Of a stretch of DNA of 64,000 nucleotides, positions 26,577 through 35,138 are shown in pieces. Both the position numbers and the translations under genes were made by a program. Every line of letters starts with the position of its first letter. Positions within the stretch are counted from its first letter, which is position 1. The stretch comes from Gemmobacter aquarius (GTDB taxonomy: Bacteria > Pseudomonadota > Alphaproteobacteria > Rhodobacterales > Rhodobacteraceae), in assembly GCF_003060865.1 (NCBI RefSeq), contig NZ_CP028918.1, forward strand, positions 752,001 through 816,000. Reading direction: 5' to 3'. The notes beneath the pieces are model-generated. The model did no database searches and had not been told where the DNA came from. It saw nothing but the letters and a program-made list of their open reading frames with translations.

Positions 26577-26617
26577 TGCTGCGGTGCAGAAAAAACTTGA
26601 AATGCTGCACTGCAGCA
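26577..26617. promoter_or_regulatory. PhaR-type TGC boxes before phaP
   Basis: TGCTGCGGTGCAG at 26577-26589 and the palindromic TGCTGCACTGCAGCA at 26603-26617 lie 60-100 bases before phaP. PhaR of Paracoccus denitrificans binds paired CTGC...GCAG sites in this position. Two sites spaced 26 bases apart fit a repressor operator. Confidence 0.75.
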
Positions 26618-26677
26618 TTTATATGATGTTCAAGGAAACGCACCCCCGGGCATTGCCCGAAACGCCAGGAGCTTATC

Positions 26678-27127
26678 ATGAACAAACCGACCGATTTCAC
26701 CAAAGTCATGCAGGACATGATGGCCTCGTTCCCGGTGGACTCGTCCGCCATGCAGAACGCGTTCAAGACGCAGGCTGCGATGGCTGAAAAGCTGTCGAAA
26801 GTCGCTCTGGAAGCTGCTGAAAAGTCGACCGAGATCACCTCGAAATGGGCCAAAGACACCCTTGCCAAGCTGGCTGACGTGTCGAAAGCCAAAACGGAAG
26901 TGACCGACTACACCAAGTCGGCCACCGATTTCGCCTCGGCCGCTGCTGAAATGGCCGCTGAAAACATGGCCGCTTTCGCAGAAGTTGCGAAAAAAGTGCA
27001 GATGGAAACCGTCGAACTGGTTCTGGCTGCTGGCAAGGACATGTCGGAAGACGCGACCGCTGCCGTCAAGAAAGCCACGACCGACGTGACCACCGCCGCG
27101 AAAAAAGCTGCTGCGGCTGCGAAGTAA
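26678..27127 (+). CDS. phaP: Phasin
   Basis: This 149-residue amphipathic helical protein coats polyhydroxyalkanoate granules. It is rich in Ala, Lys and Thr with long helical heptads (for example KLSKVALEAAEKSTEITSKW) and ends in a lysine/alanine tail (VTTAAKKAAAAAK), as many phasins do. It lies between phaC and phaR, has PhaR-like operators upstream and its own strong terminator at 27171-27200, so it is probably made in large amounts when polymer is present. Confidence 0.92.
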   Translation: MNKPTDFTKVMQDMMASFPVDSSAMQNAFKTQAAMAEKLSKVALEAAEKSTEITSKWAKDTLAKLADVSKAKTEVTDYTKSATDFASAAAEMAAENMAAFAEVAKKVQMETVELVLAAGKDMSEDATAAVKKATTDVTTAAKKAAAAAK

Positions 27128-27170
27128 GCGATACGCCTGATCGGCCTCCTCCCGGTCTGATCGGCGCTTT

Positions 27171-27200
27171 GGGCGGGCCTTGTGCCCGCCCTTTCTTTTT
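27171..27200 (+). terminator. Intrinsic terminator of phaP
   Basis: GGGCGGGC, loop CTTGT and GCCCGCCC are followed by TTTCTTTTT. It sits 44 bases after the phaP stop and separates phaP from phaR. Confidence 0.92.
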
Positions 27201-27223
27201 GAAATCCCCTGTCTTAAGGTTTC

Positions 27224-27234
27224 TCTGCAGCGCA
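27224..27234. promoter_or_regulatory. Possible PhaR autoregulatory box
   Basis: CTGCAGCGCAG lies 45 bases before the phaR start and resembles the phaP operator halves. Autorepression of phaR through such sites is known in Paracoccus. Confidence 0.45.
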
Positions 27235-27278
27235 GCCATTGCGACTGCGAAATGACGATTGCCGGGGAGGGCTGGCCG

Positions 27279-27842
27279 ATGGCCGATACGACGAAGCCGC
27301 TTTTGATCAAGCGCTACGCAAGCCGCCGCCTCTATAACACCGAGACATCCGATTACGTGACGTTGGAAGACATCGCCGGCTTCATCCGCGCAGGCCGCGA
27401 GGTCCAGATCGTCGATCTGAAATCCGGCGACGACCTGACGCGCCAATACCTTTTGCAGATCGTGGCCGAGCATGAATCCAAGGGCGAAAACGTGCTGCCC
27501 ATCGGGGTTCTGACCGATCTTGTCCGCTCTTACACCACCGAGATGCAATCGGTCGTGCCGCAATTCCTTGCCGCCTCTTTCGAAATGCTGCGCGATGGGC
27601 AATCGAAGATGCTGGAAAACCTGACCACCATTCCGAACCCGATGGCCGCTATGCCGGGGTTCGAGGCGATGCGCCAACAGCAAGAGGTCTTCATGAAGGC
27701 CTTTATGGGCGGGCTTCCGGGATGGGGCGGCACCGGTCCGGCGAAAGAGGATGACGCGTCAACACCCGCGCCCGATGCAGACGAACTGGCCCAGATCAGA
27801 CGGCAACTGGCTGAACTTCAAAAGAAACTCTCCAAGCTGTGA
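27279..27842 (+). CDS. phaR: Polyhydroxyalkanoate synthesis repressor
   Basis: The 187-residue regulator has the PHB/PHA accumulation DNA-binding domain at the N terminus, with LLIKRYASRRLYNTETSDYV and VTLEDIAGFIRAGREVQIVD, followed by the polymer-binding PHB_acc domain. It represses phaP (and itself) until nascent polymer titrates it away. ATG 27279 has GGGGAGG 8 bases upstream; earlier codons of the open frame overlap the phaP terminator. The C terminus is a coiled stretch, ELAQIRRQLAELQKKLSKL. Confidence 0.95.
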   Translation: MADTTKPLLIKRYASRRLYNTETSDYVTLEDIAGFIRAGREVQIVDLKSGDDLTRQYLLQIVAEHESKGENVLPIGVLTDLVRSYTTEMQSVVPQFLAASFEMLRDGQSKMLENLTTIPNPMAAMPGFEAMRQQQEVFMKAFMGGLPGWGGTGPAKEDDASTPAPDADELAQIRRQLAELQKKLSKL

Positions 27843-27857
27843 CGCGCGGGGCGGCCC

Positions 27858-28805
27858 ATGTCTGACGGTCAGGGTCGCGTCACCCTTTGGGGGATCGAGG
27901 TTTTTCTAGCCGCAGCCGACGAAGGCGCGATTTCCGCCGCAGCACGGCGCCTCGGGGTAAGCCCGTCGGCGGTGAGCCAGCAGCTCGCCTCGCTCGAAGC
28001 CGCCTTGGGGGCGGTGCTCTTGGACCGGGGGGCGCGCCCCATGGGCATGACGCCTGCGGGCGCGATGTTCCGCCGCCACGCCCAGACTATCCTGAACGCC
28101 GAAGCCGAGGCGCGGGCCGATCTCGCCATGGCCGATCTTTCCGGCCTGACCACGCTGCGCCTTGGCATGATCGAGGATTTCGACGCCGAGGTGACGCCGC
28201 AACTGCTTGGTACCGTGGCGGAAACGCTGCGGGGGTGCCGCTTCCTGCTGGAAACGGGGGCAAGCCACCGGCTGGTCGAACAACTGGAAAGCCGCGCCCT
28301 CGATATCGTGGTGGCAGCAGATAGCGGGGCCGAGGGGGCCGATACCGGCTGGCGCGAGGTGCATCCGCTGCTGGCCGAACCCTTTGTCGCGATCCTGCCC
28401 AACGGGGGCGACGTAGCAACCTTGCCTTTCATCCAATACACCACGCGCCATTTGATGGGCCGCCAGATCGCGGCGCATCTGGCGCGTAACGGGCAGCGCC
28501 TTGCCACGCGGTTCGAGCTGGACAGTTACAACGCCATCCTTGCCATGGTGGCAGGCGGTGCGGGCTGGACGATCCTGACGCCGCTTGCCCTGCACCATGC
28601 CGCGCGGTTCCGCCCCGAGGTGACGGTGCGGCCCTTACCCTTTGGCACGTTGGACCGGACGCTTTCGCTATCGGCGCGGGCAGGGGTGCTGAAAGACATT
28701 CCCGCGCAGATCGCGACCGGGCTGAAAGCGCAGTTGCAAGCGCAGGTCATCGTGCCCGCGCTGCGCGACTGGCCGTGGCTCGCCCCGTCGCTGCGGGTGC
28801 TTTAG
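27858..28805 (+). CDS. LysR-family transcriptional regulator
   Basis: The 315-residue regulator has a winged HTH at about residues 12-70 (FLAAADEGAISAAARRLGVS, SAVSQQLASLEAALG) and a periplasmic-binding-like effector domain to the end. It starts 15 bases after phaR. Its 3' end overlaps the convergent aminotransferase by 4 bases. LysR regulators often control adjacent genes, so the amine-utilisation cluster on the minus strand is one candidate target, but no divergent promoter is shared and the effector is unknown. Confidence 0.85.
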   Translation: MSDGQGRVTLWGIEVFLAAADEGAISAAARRLGVSPSAVSQQLASLEAALGAVLLDRGARPMGMTPAGAMFRRHAQTILNAEAEARADLAMADLSGLTTLRLGMIEDFDAEVTPQLLGTVAETLRGCRFLLETGASHRLVEQLESRALDIVVAADSGAEGADTGWREVHPLLAEPFVAILPNGGDVATLPFIQYTTRHLMGRQIAAHLARNGQRLATRFELDSYNAILAMVAGGAGWTILTPLALHHAARFRPEVTVRPLPFGTLDRTLSLSARAGVLKDIPAQIATGLKAQLQAQVIVPALRDWPWLAPSLRVL

Positions 28806-30001
28806 CGCTTGACCGTGCGTGCCGAGGCGACCAGCGCCGTGGCAATGTAATCAAGCTCGGGTCCGGTCAGACGGGCGGGCAACCGCACGTCACAAGCCCG
28901 CATCAGCATGGCACGGGTCTTGGGCAGGTCGGGCAGGTCGGGCAGGAATTGCCAGTTCCAATAGGCCCGCGCGTTGTTTTCCGACAGGCCGAAAATCTGG
29001 ACCGAAACGCCTTGCGCCTTGGCGTCTTCCTGAAAGGCCCGTGCTTCGTCATCGCTCCACCCGCCGGTCAGGTTGAACTGGATCGAATCGGGCGCCCGTT
29101 CCTCGGGCGGCAGGGCGGGGGGGACGGTCAGCCACGGGCAGGCGTTCAGACGGTCGGCCACCCAGTCGTGGTTCGCACGCCCCAGCGCCACACGACCCGC
29201 GATTTCAGGCAGTTGCGGGCGGATGACGGCTGCCGACAGGTTCTGCATCCGCAGGTTATAAAGCGGCAGTTTGTTCTGCCAGTGGCCAAAGCTGTTCTGC
29301 AAACCGGGGTGTTTTTTCCAATTCGCCTCGTAGGCGCCCGACATGATGATGGCGCGGGCGGCGATTTCTGGGTCGTCGGTCACCAAGATCCCGCCTTCGC
29401 CCGCGTTCACCAACTTGTAGGACTGAAAACTGAAACAGCCCACCTTGCCCATCGTGCCGATGTTCCGCCCGCCCCAGACCGTGCCGAGGCTGTGGGCGGC
29501 ATCCTCGACCACCGGAATCCCCCGCGCGTCGCACAGCGCCATGATGGCATCCATGTCGCTGGTATGGCCGCGCATGTGGCTGATGAGCGCGGCATGCGCC
29601 CCGTCGAGCTTCGCCTCGAAATCGGCCAGATCGATGCGGTAATTGTCGCCCACCTCGACCAGAACGGGCATGCAATCGGCATGGACCACGGCCGAGGGCA
29701 CGGCGGCAAAGGTAAAGGCGGGGATCAGGACCTTGGCATCACGCGGAAGGTCCAAGGCTTTCAAGGACAGGAATAGCGCAGCCGAACAGGACGAAACCGC
29801 CAAAGCGTAGCGCGATCCGAGCAGTGCGGCGAATTCACTTTCCAGCAATGCAACGGGTGCACCTTGGGCGGCGGTATATCGAAACAGGTCGCCTGTTGCG
29901 AGCAGCCGGTCGATCTCGGCCCGTGCCGCTTCGGGGATAGGATCGGCGTCATAGACATTGGGGGCGGTCATTTGACCGTGTGCCTGTCCGTCGGGTGCCA
30001 T
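28802..30001 (-). CDS. DegT/DnrJ/EryC1/StrS-type aminotransferase
   Basis: The 399-residue PLP enzyme shows the family pattern: SSCSAALFLSLKALDL (phosphate-binding helix), AFTFAAVPSAV, VVEDAAHSLG with the PLP-contacting Asp, and FSFQSYKLVNAGEGG with the Schiff-base lysine. Most relatives transfer amino groups in nucleotide-sugar pathways, but here no sugar genes are near. It sits downstream of PuuB/PuuA-like genes on the same strand, separated by 102 bases. Its substrate is therefore open: a sugar, or an amine product of the cluster. The start could be 30001 or the ATG at about 29971 (MTAPNVYDADPIPE). Confidence 0.75.
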   Translation of the reverse strand: MAPDGQAHGQMTAPNVYDADPIPEAARAEIDRLLATGDLFRYTAAQGAPVALLESEFAALLGSRYALAVSSCSAALFLSLKALDLPRDAKVLIPAFTFAAVPSAVVHADCMPVLVEVGDNYRIDLADFEAKLDGAHAALISHMRGHTSDMDAIMALCDARGIPVVEDAAHSLGTVWGGRNIGTMGKVGCFSFQSYKLVNAGEGGILVTDDPEIAARAIIMSGAYEANWKKHPGLQNSFGHWQNKLPLYNLRMQNLSAAVIRPQLPEIAGRVALGRANHDWVADRLNACPWLTVPPALPPEERAPDSIQFNLTGGWSDDEARAFQEDAKAQGVSVQIFGLSENNARAYWNWQFLPDLPDLPKTRAMLMRACDVRLPARLTGPELDYIATALVASARTVKR

Positions 30002-30103
30002 GTACAGATTTCCTGAAACTGATTTAAGGAAATGCTGTAAGCGTTGCGGCTGATTATTTCCAGCGACATGTTTATGACAGTGGCCGCTTTCGGGGCTTTC
30101 CGC

Positions 30104-31405
30104 CTAAAGACCCAAGCGGTCGCGCATCGAATACCATGTCATGGCAAGCACCAGCATCGGCCAGCGCAAGGAGGCACCACCCGGAAAGCGCGGAGTGGGA
30201 AGCGAGGCCATGAGATCAAAGCGTTCGGCTTGACCAGCCACGGCTTCCGAAAGGATGCGCCCGGCAAGGGTGGCCAGCGCAACGCCGTGACCGGAATAGC
30301 CCGAGGCCGACAGGACGTTCGGCGCGACCCGCAGGAAGCAGGGATTGCGCGTCATGGTGATCGCCAGCGTGCCGCCCCATGCATAGTCGAAGCGGATATC
30401 GCGCAAGGCGGGATATATGTCGAGAAGGGCGGGGCGCACCGTCTTGACGATGTCGGGAAAGCGCCAGCCATAGCTTTCGCCCCCGCCGAACAGCAGGCGG
30501 TTGTCATCCGACAGGCGCCAGTAATTCACCACAAAGCGCGTATCAGCCACGGCGACGGGTTCGGCCAGAACATGTCCTGCGCGCGCGCCCAGAGGTTCTG
30601 TGGCGAGGATGAAGTTGTTGATCGGCATGACGCGGGCGGCAACTTGCGGATCCAGCCCACCCAGGTAGCCATTGGCGGCAAGGATCACGTGGTCGCAGGT
30701 CACTTTCCCAGTCGCCGTATGCACAACTGGCCGCGCGCCGTGATCGAGGCGGATCACCTCGGACTTTTCGTGGATGATGGCGCCCGCCGCCAGCGCAGCG
30801 CGGGCAAGCCCGATAGCATAGTTCAGCGGATGGATATGCCCCGCGCCACGGTCGACAACGCCGCCCTTGAACACGCCTGACGGGATCAGGCGCGCCATCG
30901 CGTCACGGTCCAGCGGCTCTATCTTGTCGTAGCCGTAATCGCGTTGCAGGCGGTCGGCATAGGCATGGGCGTGGCTGACCTGCCTATCGTTCCAGCAGGC
31001 ATGGGCAATGCCGTGGCGAAAAGGGGCCGGAATGTCGTGGTCTGCGATCAGCGATTTGACCAGCCCTTTGGCATCTTCCGCCAGATCCCACAGGCGGCGG
31101 GCGTTTTCGCGGCCCGCCACGCGTTCGAGATCGTCCTGATCGTTGCGCTGGCCTGACCCGACTTGCCCACCATTGCGCCCTGATGCGCCAAAGCCGACCC
31201 GATTCGCTTCAAGCACCACGACCGAATAGCCGCGCTGCGCCAGATGCAGCGCCGCCGACAGGCCCGTGTAACCCGCCCCCACGATGCAGACATCGGCCCG
31301 CACATCGCCCTGCAGCGGGGTGTGGGCTGCGAAATCCACCCGCGTCGCTGCGTAATAGGAGGCCGGATACTCTCCGGCCCTGTCGTTGGCATAGAGCAGG
31401 TTCAT
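30104..31405 (-). CDS. puuB: FAD-dependent oxidoreductase, gamma-glutamylputrescine oxidase-like
   Basis: The 433-residue flavoprotein belongs to the DAO/PuuB family. The FAD-binding VCIVGAGYTGLSAALHLA lies at about 36-53, GASGRNGGQVGSGQRND follows, and the C-terminal LSASGYSGHGVALATLAG contacts flavin. PuuB oxidises gamma-glutamylated putrescine to the aldehyde with release of ammonia. ATG 31405 overlaps the stop of the upstream PuuA-like gene by 4 bases (ATGA), so the ligase and oxidase are coupled. That supports a role on gamma-glutamyl amines; the true amine is not known. Confidence 0.82.
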   Translation of the reverse strand: MNLLYANDRAGEYPASYYAATRVDFAAHTPLQGDVRADVCIVGAGYTGLSAALHLAQRGYSVVVLEANRVGFGASGRNGGQVGSGQRNDQDDLERVAGRENARRLWDLAEDAKGLVKSLIADHDIPAPFRHGIAHACWNDRQVSHAHAYADRLQRDYGYDKIEPLDRDAMARLIPSGVFKGGVVDRGAGHIHPLNYAIGLARAALAAGAIIHEKSEVIRLDHGARPVVHTATGKVTCDHVILAANGYLGGLDPQVAARVMPINNFILATEPLGARAGHVLAEPVAVADTRFVVNYWRLSDDNRLLFGGGESYGWRFPDIVKTVRPALLDIYPALRDIRFDYAWGGTLAITMTRNPCFLRVAPNVLSASGYSGHGVALATLAGRILSEAVAGQAERFDLMASLPTPRFPGGASLRWPMLVLAMTWYSMRDRLGL

Positions 31406-32757
31406 ACGTTCAAAAGCAGGTGTTCCCGCTCCCACGGGCTGATGACTTGCAGGAATTCCTTGTATTCGTTGCGCTTCACGCTGTCGTAGACTTCGCAGAA
31501 TTCCACGCCGAGGATTTCGCGCAGCGCGTCATCCTCTTCCAGCAGATCGAGGGCATCGCCAAGGTTATAGGGCAGGTCTGTCTCGCTCATATAAGCGTCG
31601 CCCTTGCATTCCGGCTTGGGCATCTTTTGCGCCTTAAGGCCCAGATAGCCACAGGCAAGGCTGGCCGCTATGCCGAGATAGGGATTGCAATCCATCCCCG
31701 CGAGCCGGTTTTCCAGTCGCCGCCCCTCGGGGGGCGAGATCGGGACGCGCAGGCCGGTGGTGCGGTTGTCACGGCCCCATTCGAGATTGATGGGGGCGGC
31801 AAAGTCTGGAACGTAGCGGCGGTAGCTGTTCACGTAAGGCGCAAGCAGGGCCACCGCACCCGGCAGGTGGGCCTGCATTCCGGCGATGAAATGCAGGAAG
31901 GCCGGGGTCTCGCCGCCCTTTTTGTCGGAAAAGATGTTCTTGCCGGTTTTGATGTCGACAACCGAATGGTGCATATGCATCGCCGAGCCGGGTTCGCCCT
32001 CGATCGGTTTGGCCATGAAGGTGGCGAAACAGTCGTGGCGCAGTGCGGCCTCGCGGATCAGGCGCTTGAAGAAGAAGATCTCGTCAGCCAGCGCCACGGG
32101 GTCGCCATGGGCGAGGTTGATTTCCACCTGGCCCGCGCCGCCTTCTTGCAGGATGCCGTCGATCTCGAAGCCCTGGGCTTCGGCGAAATCGTAGATGTCG
32201 TCGATCACCTTGCCGTATTCGTCGACAGCCGACATGGAATAGGCCTGCTTGCCCGCCGCGCGGCGGCCTGACCTGCCCATCGGCGGAATGATCGGCATGT
32301 TCGGGTCGATGTTTCGCGCGACGAGGAAGAACTCCATCTCGGGGGCGACGATGGGTTGCCAGCCTTCGGCATTGTAAAGCTCGACAATCCGCCGCAGCAC
32401 GTTGCGTGGGGCGGTGGGAACCGGCTTGCCCTGCTGGTCTTCGGCGTCGTGGATGATTTGCAAGGTAACGTCGGCTGTCCAGGGGGCGGCAGTCGCTGTG
32501 CTGAAGTCGGGCACAAGGATCATGTCCGGCTCGGTGAAGGCACCGGTCGGATTGTCTGCCCATTCCCCTGTGATGGTTTGCAGGAAGATGGAATTGGGCA
32601 GGAAGTAATTGGCCTGCTTGGCAAACTTCGAGGCAGGCATCGCCTTGCCCCGCGCCACGCCGGCAATGTCGCCGATGATGCATTCCACTTCGTCGACACG
32701 GCGACCTGCGATCCAGTCGCGGGCGGCTTCGGGCAGTTTGTCGGTCCAATTCGACAT
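31402..32757 (-). CDS. puuA: Gamma-glutamylpolyamine synthetase-like (glutamine synthetase family)
   Basis: The 451-residue ATP-grasp-like ligase of the glutamine synthetase fold matches PuuA: VAPEMEFFLVARNIDPN, GQVEINLAHGDPVALADE, SAMHMHHSVVD and the ATP/Arg region GRDNRTTGLRVP. PuuA attaches glutamate through its gamma-carboxyl to an amine such as putrescine, using ATP. It is translationally coupled to the oxidase gene downstream. A second family member lies at 33651, so the strain may glutamylate two different amines or use an alternative ligase. Confidence 0.85.
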   Translation of the reverse strand: MSNWTDKLPEAARDWIAGRRVDEVECIIGDIAGVARGKAMPASKFAKQANYFLPNSIFLQTITGEWADNPTGAFTEPDMILVPDFSTATAAPWTADVTLQIIHDAEDQQGKPVPTAPRNVLRRIVELYNAEGWQPIVAPEMEFFLVARNIDPNMPIIPPMGRSGRRAAGKQAYSMSAVDEYGKVIDDIYDFAEAQGFEIDGILQEGGAGQVEINLAHGDPVALADEIFFFKRLIREAALRHDCFATFMAKPIEGEPGSAMHMHHSVVDIKTGKNIFSDKKGGETPAFLHFIAGMQAHLPGAVALLAPYVNSYRRYVPDFAAPINLEWGRDNRTTGLRVPISPPEGRRLENRLAGMDCNPYLGIAASLACGYLGLKAQKMPKPECKGDAYMSETDLPYNLGDALDLLEEDDALREILGVEFCEVYDSVKRNEYKEFLQVISPWEREHLLLNV

Positions 32758-32794
32758 GGGATCACACTATGGTTTGGGGTGCCGCAGGCCGGGA

Positions 32795-33487
32795 TCAGCC
32801 GCGCGGTTCCTTGAAGAAAGCGGCGATGCGGGCCGCGATGGTCTTGTCTTGCAGCGGGTCCGACAGGCGGGCGGCGGCATTCGCCATCACCTCGTCCGGA
32901 ACCAGACCCTTGCCCCGTGTCTGCATCAACCCGTCGACGAATTCGGGGCGAAATTCGGGGTGGGCCTGCACCGTGAAGGCGCGGTTGTCGTATAGCAGGG
33001 CCGCATTTGTGCAGAAATCGCTGGTGGCGACGACCGTGGCATTTGCGGGCTTTCCCACGACCTGATCGCGGTGCCATGCGTTCAGGGTCAAAGTCTCGCC
33101 GTCGAAATCGTAATCCTGCGCGCCGACCGCCCAGCCGCCTGCATAACGCTCGACCTTGCCGCCCATCGCCTGCGCCACGATCTGGTGTCCGAAACAGATG
33201 CCGACCAAAGGCACATGCGCGTCATAGGCGGCACGGATGAAGGTTTCGAGCGGGGGGATCCACGTGTGATCTTCATAGACGCCATGCCGCGAGCCGGTGA
33301 TCAGCCAACCCTCTGCATCCCTGACCAAGGTCGGAAAGTCGCCTTCGACCACCCGCCACGTGCGGAAACTGAACCCGTAGCCCTCTAGCAGGCGGGCGAA
33401 CATATCGGGGTAGTCGCCCATCACGGGGGCGAGCATGTCAGGCGCAAGGCCGGTTTGCAGGATGCCGATCAGCATGGGCGGGTCCAT
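32795..33487 (-). CDS. Class I glutamine amidotransferase-like protein
   Basis: This 230-residue stand-alone GATase1 domain has a nucleophile cysteine in VGICFGHQIVAQAMGG and a catalytic His in TVQAHPEFRPEF. It resembles the GuaA-like amidotransferases found beside PuuA genes, not the shorter PuuD-type hydrolase by motif alone. In this setting it may hydrolyse a gamma-glutamyl product, or release ammonia for a partner. It lies 37 bases upstream of puuA on the same strand, and three long hairpins separate it from the next gene upstream. Confidence 0.75.
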   Translation of the reverse strand: MDPPMLIGILQTGLAPDMLAPVMGDYPDMFARLLEGYGFSFRTWRVVEGDFPTLVRDAEGWLITGSRHGVYEDHTWIPPLETFIRAAYDAHVPLVGICFGHQIVAQAMGGKVERYAGGWAVGAQDYDFDGETLTLNAWHRDQVVGKPANATVVATSDFCTNAALLYDNRAFTVQAHPEFRPEFVDGLMQTRGKGLVPDEVMANAAARLSDPLQDKTIAARIAAFFKEPRG

Positions 33488-33539
33488 CGTTTGACATCTT
33501 CAAGGTAAGAGAGGCTCAGTGGCCCTGACAAGGTGCGCC

Positions 33540-33647
33540 CCGGCGAAAAATCTTCCAGAAGATTTTTCGCCGGCGTTACCCGCAAAATCTTCGACGAAGA
33601 TTTTGCGGGGTAGGGGCCCAAGACTTTTTGAGGAAAAGTCTTGGGCC
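33540..33647. repeat. Three long tandem hairpins (locus C)
   Basis: Hairpin 1 has 15-bp arms (CCGGCGAAAAATCTT, loop CCAG) at 33540-33573. Hairpin 2 has 13-bp arms (CCCGCAAAATCTT, loop CGACG) at 33579-33609. Hairpin 3 has 14-bp arms (GGCCCAAGACTTTT, loop TGAGG) at 33615-33647. All stems are perfect. They fill the gap between two minus-strand genes. Confidence 0.85.
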
Positions 33648-33650
33648 GGG

Positions 33651-35000
33651 TCAGACGGTGTCGAGGTAAAGCTCGACCCGCTCGGTTGCGGTCAACTCGC
33701 CGATATAATGAAGTTCCTGACGTTTGGTGTGGATCAGGTTCTTGATCAGTTCGGGATGGATGAAACGCGGCACAATGGTGCTTTGTTCAAGCGCGTCGAT
33801 TGCGCCTTCCCAAGTCGTCGGGATTTCTGCCAGACCTTCGACCGCATAGGCGTTGCCGGTGATCGGCGCAGGCGGCTCCATCGCCTGCGTGATCCCGTCG
33901 AGCGCCGCGCCGAGGATGGCGGCAAGCATGAGGTAGGGGTTCACGTCGCCACCTGCGACACGGTGTTCGATCCGGCGCGCGCCCGGATTGCCTGCCGGAA
34001 TGCGGATCGCTGCGGTGCGGTTTTCATAGCCCCAGCAGATTGCGGTGGGGGCATGTTTGCCCGGCACCAGCCGTTCGAAGCTGTTCTGATGCGGCGCGAA
34101 GATCAGCGCCGAGTCGTGCATGGCGTTCAGGCAACCGGCCACGGCGGAACGCAAGGTCGCCGTACCTTTGGGTCCGCCGCTGTCGAAAACATTACGGCCG
34201 TCTTCGTCTACGAGGCTGAAGTGTGTGTGCAGACCAGACCCGGAATACTCCGGATAGGGCTTTGCCATGAAACTGGCCGCAAAACCGTGGCGGCGGGCGA
34301 GACCCTTTACCAGCATTTTGAAGAACCATGCGTCATCGGCGGCGCGAAGGGCGTCGTCGCAATGCATCAGGTTCACCTCGAATTGGCCAAGGCCGGTTTC
34401 CGATGTGGTGGTGTCGGCGGGAATATCCATCGCCTCGCAGGCGTCATAAAGGTCGGTGAAGAAGGTGTCGAAGGCGTCGAGCGCCCTGATCGACAGCGTC
34501 TCGGCGGCCTTGCGCCGCTTGCCGGAACGCGGCGAGGCGGGAACCTGCATGGTCTTGCCGCTGTCGTCGATCAGGAAAAACTCAAGCTCGACCGCAACTA
34601 CGGGGGTCAATCCGCGTTCCTTGAACTTGTCGACGACCGAGCGCAGCGCGTGACGCGGGTCGCCCTCATACGGGGTGCCATTTTCGCGGAACATCCAGAT
34701 GGGCAGCATCGCGGTGGGGGCTTCGAGCCACGGCATGGGGATGAACCCACGTTCCGTGGGTTTCAGCACGCCATCCTGATCGCCCTGCTCGAACACCAGC
34801 GGGCTGTCGTCGATATCCTCGCCCCAGATGTCGAGGTTCAGGACCGAGAACGGGAACCGCGTCCCGTTCTTGACCACGTTTTCGGCAAATCGCGCCGGCA
34901 CGCGCTTGCCGCGCGCTTGCCCGTTCAAATCGGCAGCCGCCACGCGGATGGTCCGCACGTCGGGATGCTTTCTCAGCCAATCCTTCATCATCTTTTTCAT
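33651..35000 (-). CDS. Glutamine synthetase family ligase (second PuuA-like paralogue)
   Basis: Taking ATG 35000, the protein has 449 residues (473 from the upstream ATG at 35072, which lacks a conserved N terminus). It shows VELEFFLIDDSGKTMQVP, LGQFEVNLMHCDDAL, SGLHTHFSLVDEDGRN and GYENRTAAIRIPAGN, all glutamine synthetase-fold signatures of the gamma-glutamyl-amine ligase branch. It differs clearly from the gene at 31402, so it probably acts on another amine or acidic acceptor. Its transcript would end in the three hairpins at 33540-33647. The ribosome-binding site is weak at either start. Confidence 0.8.
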   Translation of the reverse strand: MKKMMKDWLRKHPDVRTIRVAAADLNGQARGKRVPARFAENVVKNGTRFPFSVLNLDIWGEDIDDSPLVFEQGDQDGVLKPTERGFIPMPWLEAPTAMLPIWMFRENGTPYEGDPRHALRSVVDKFKERGLTPVVAVELEFFLIDDSGKTMQVPASPRSGKRRKAAETLSIRALDAFDTFFTDLYDACEAMDIPADTTTSETGLGQFEVNLMHCDDALRAADDAWFFKMLVKGLARRHGFAASFMAKPYPEYSGSGLHTHFSLVDEDGRNVFDSGGPKGTATLRSAVAGCLNAMHDSALIFAPHQNSFERLVPGKHAPTAICWGYENRTAAIRIPAGNPGARRIEHRVAGGDVNPYLMLAAILGAALDGITQAMEPPAPITGNAYAVEGLAEIPTTWEGAIDALEQSTIVPRFIHPELIKNLIHTKRQELHYIGELTATERVELYLDTV

Positions 35001-35138
35001 CAGGCGGGGGAGCAATATGCCCGGCCCCGGTCCGTCCCTTTGTGTTTCGATCCCCTTCCCATGCAGCCCCATGCCGCAATGCCGCCCGCTGGGCAGACCC
35101 GGACAAGAGGCCCGGGGAATTTGATCAAATCTAGGCTA

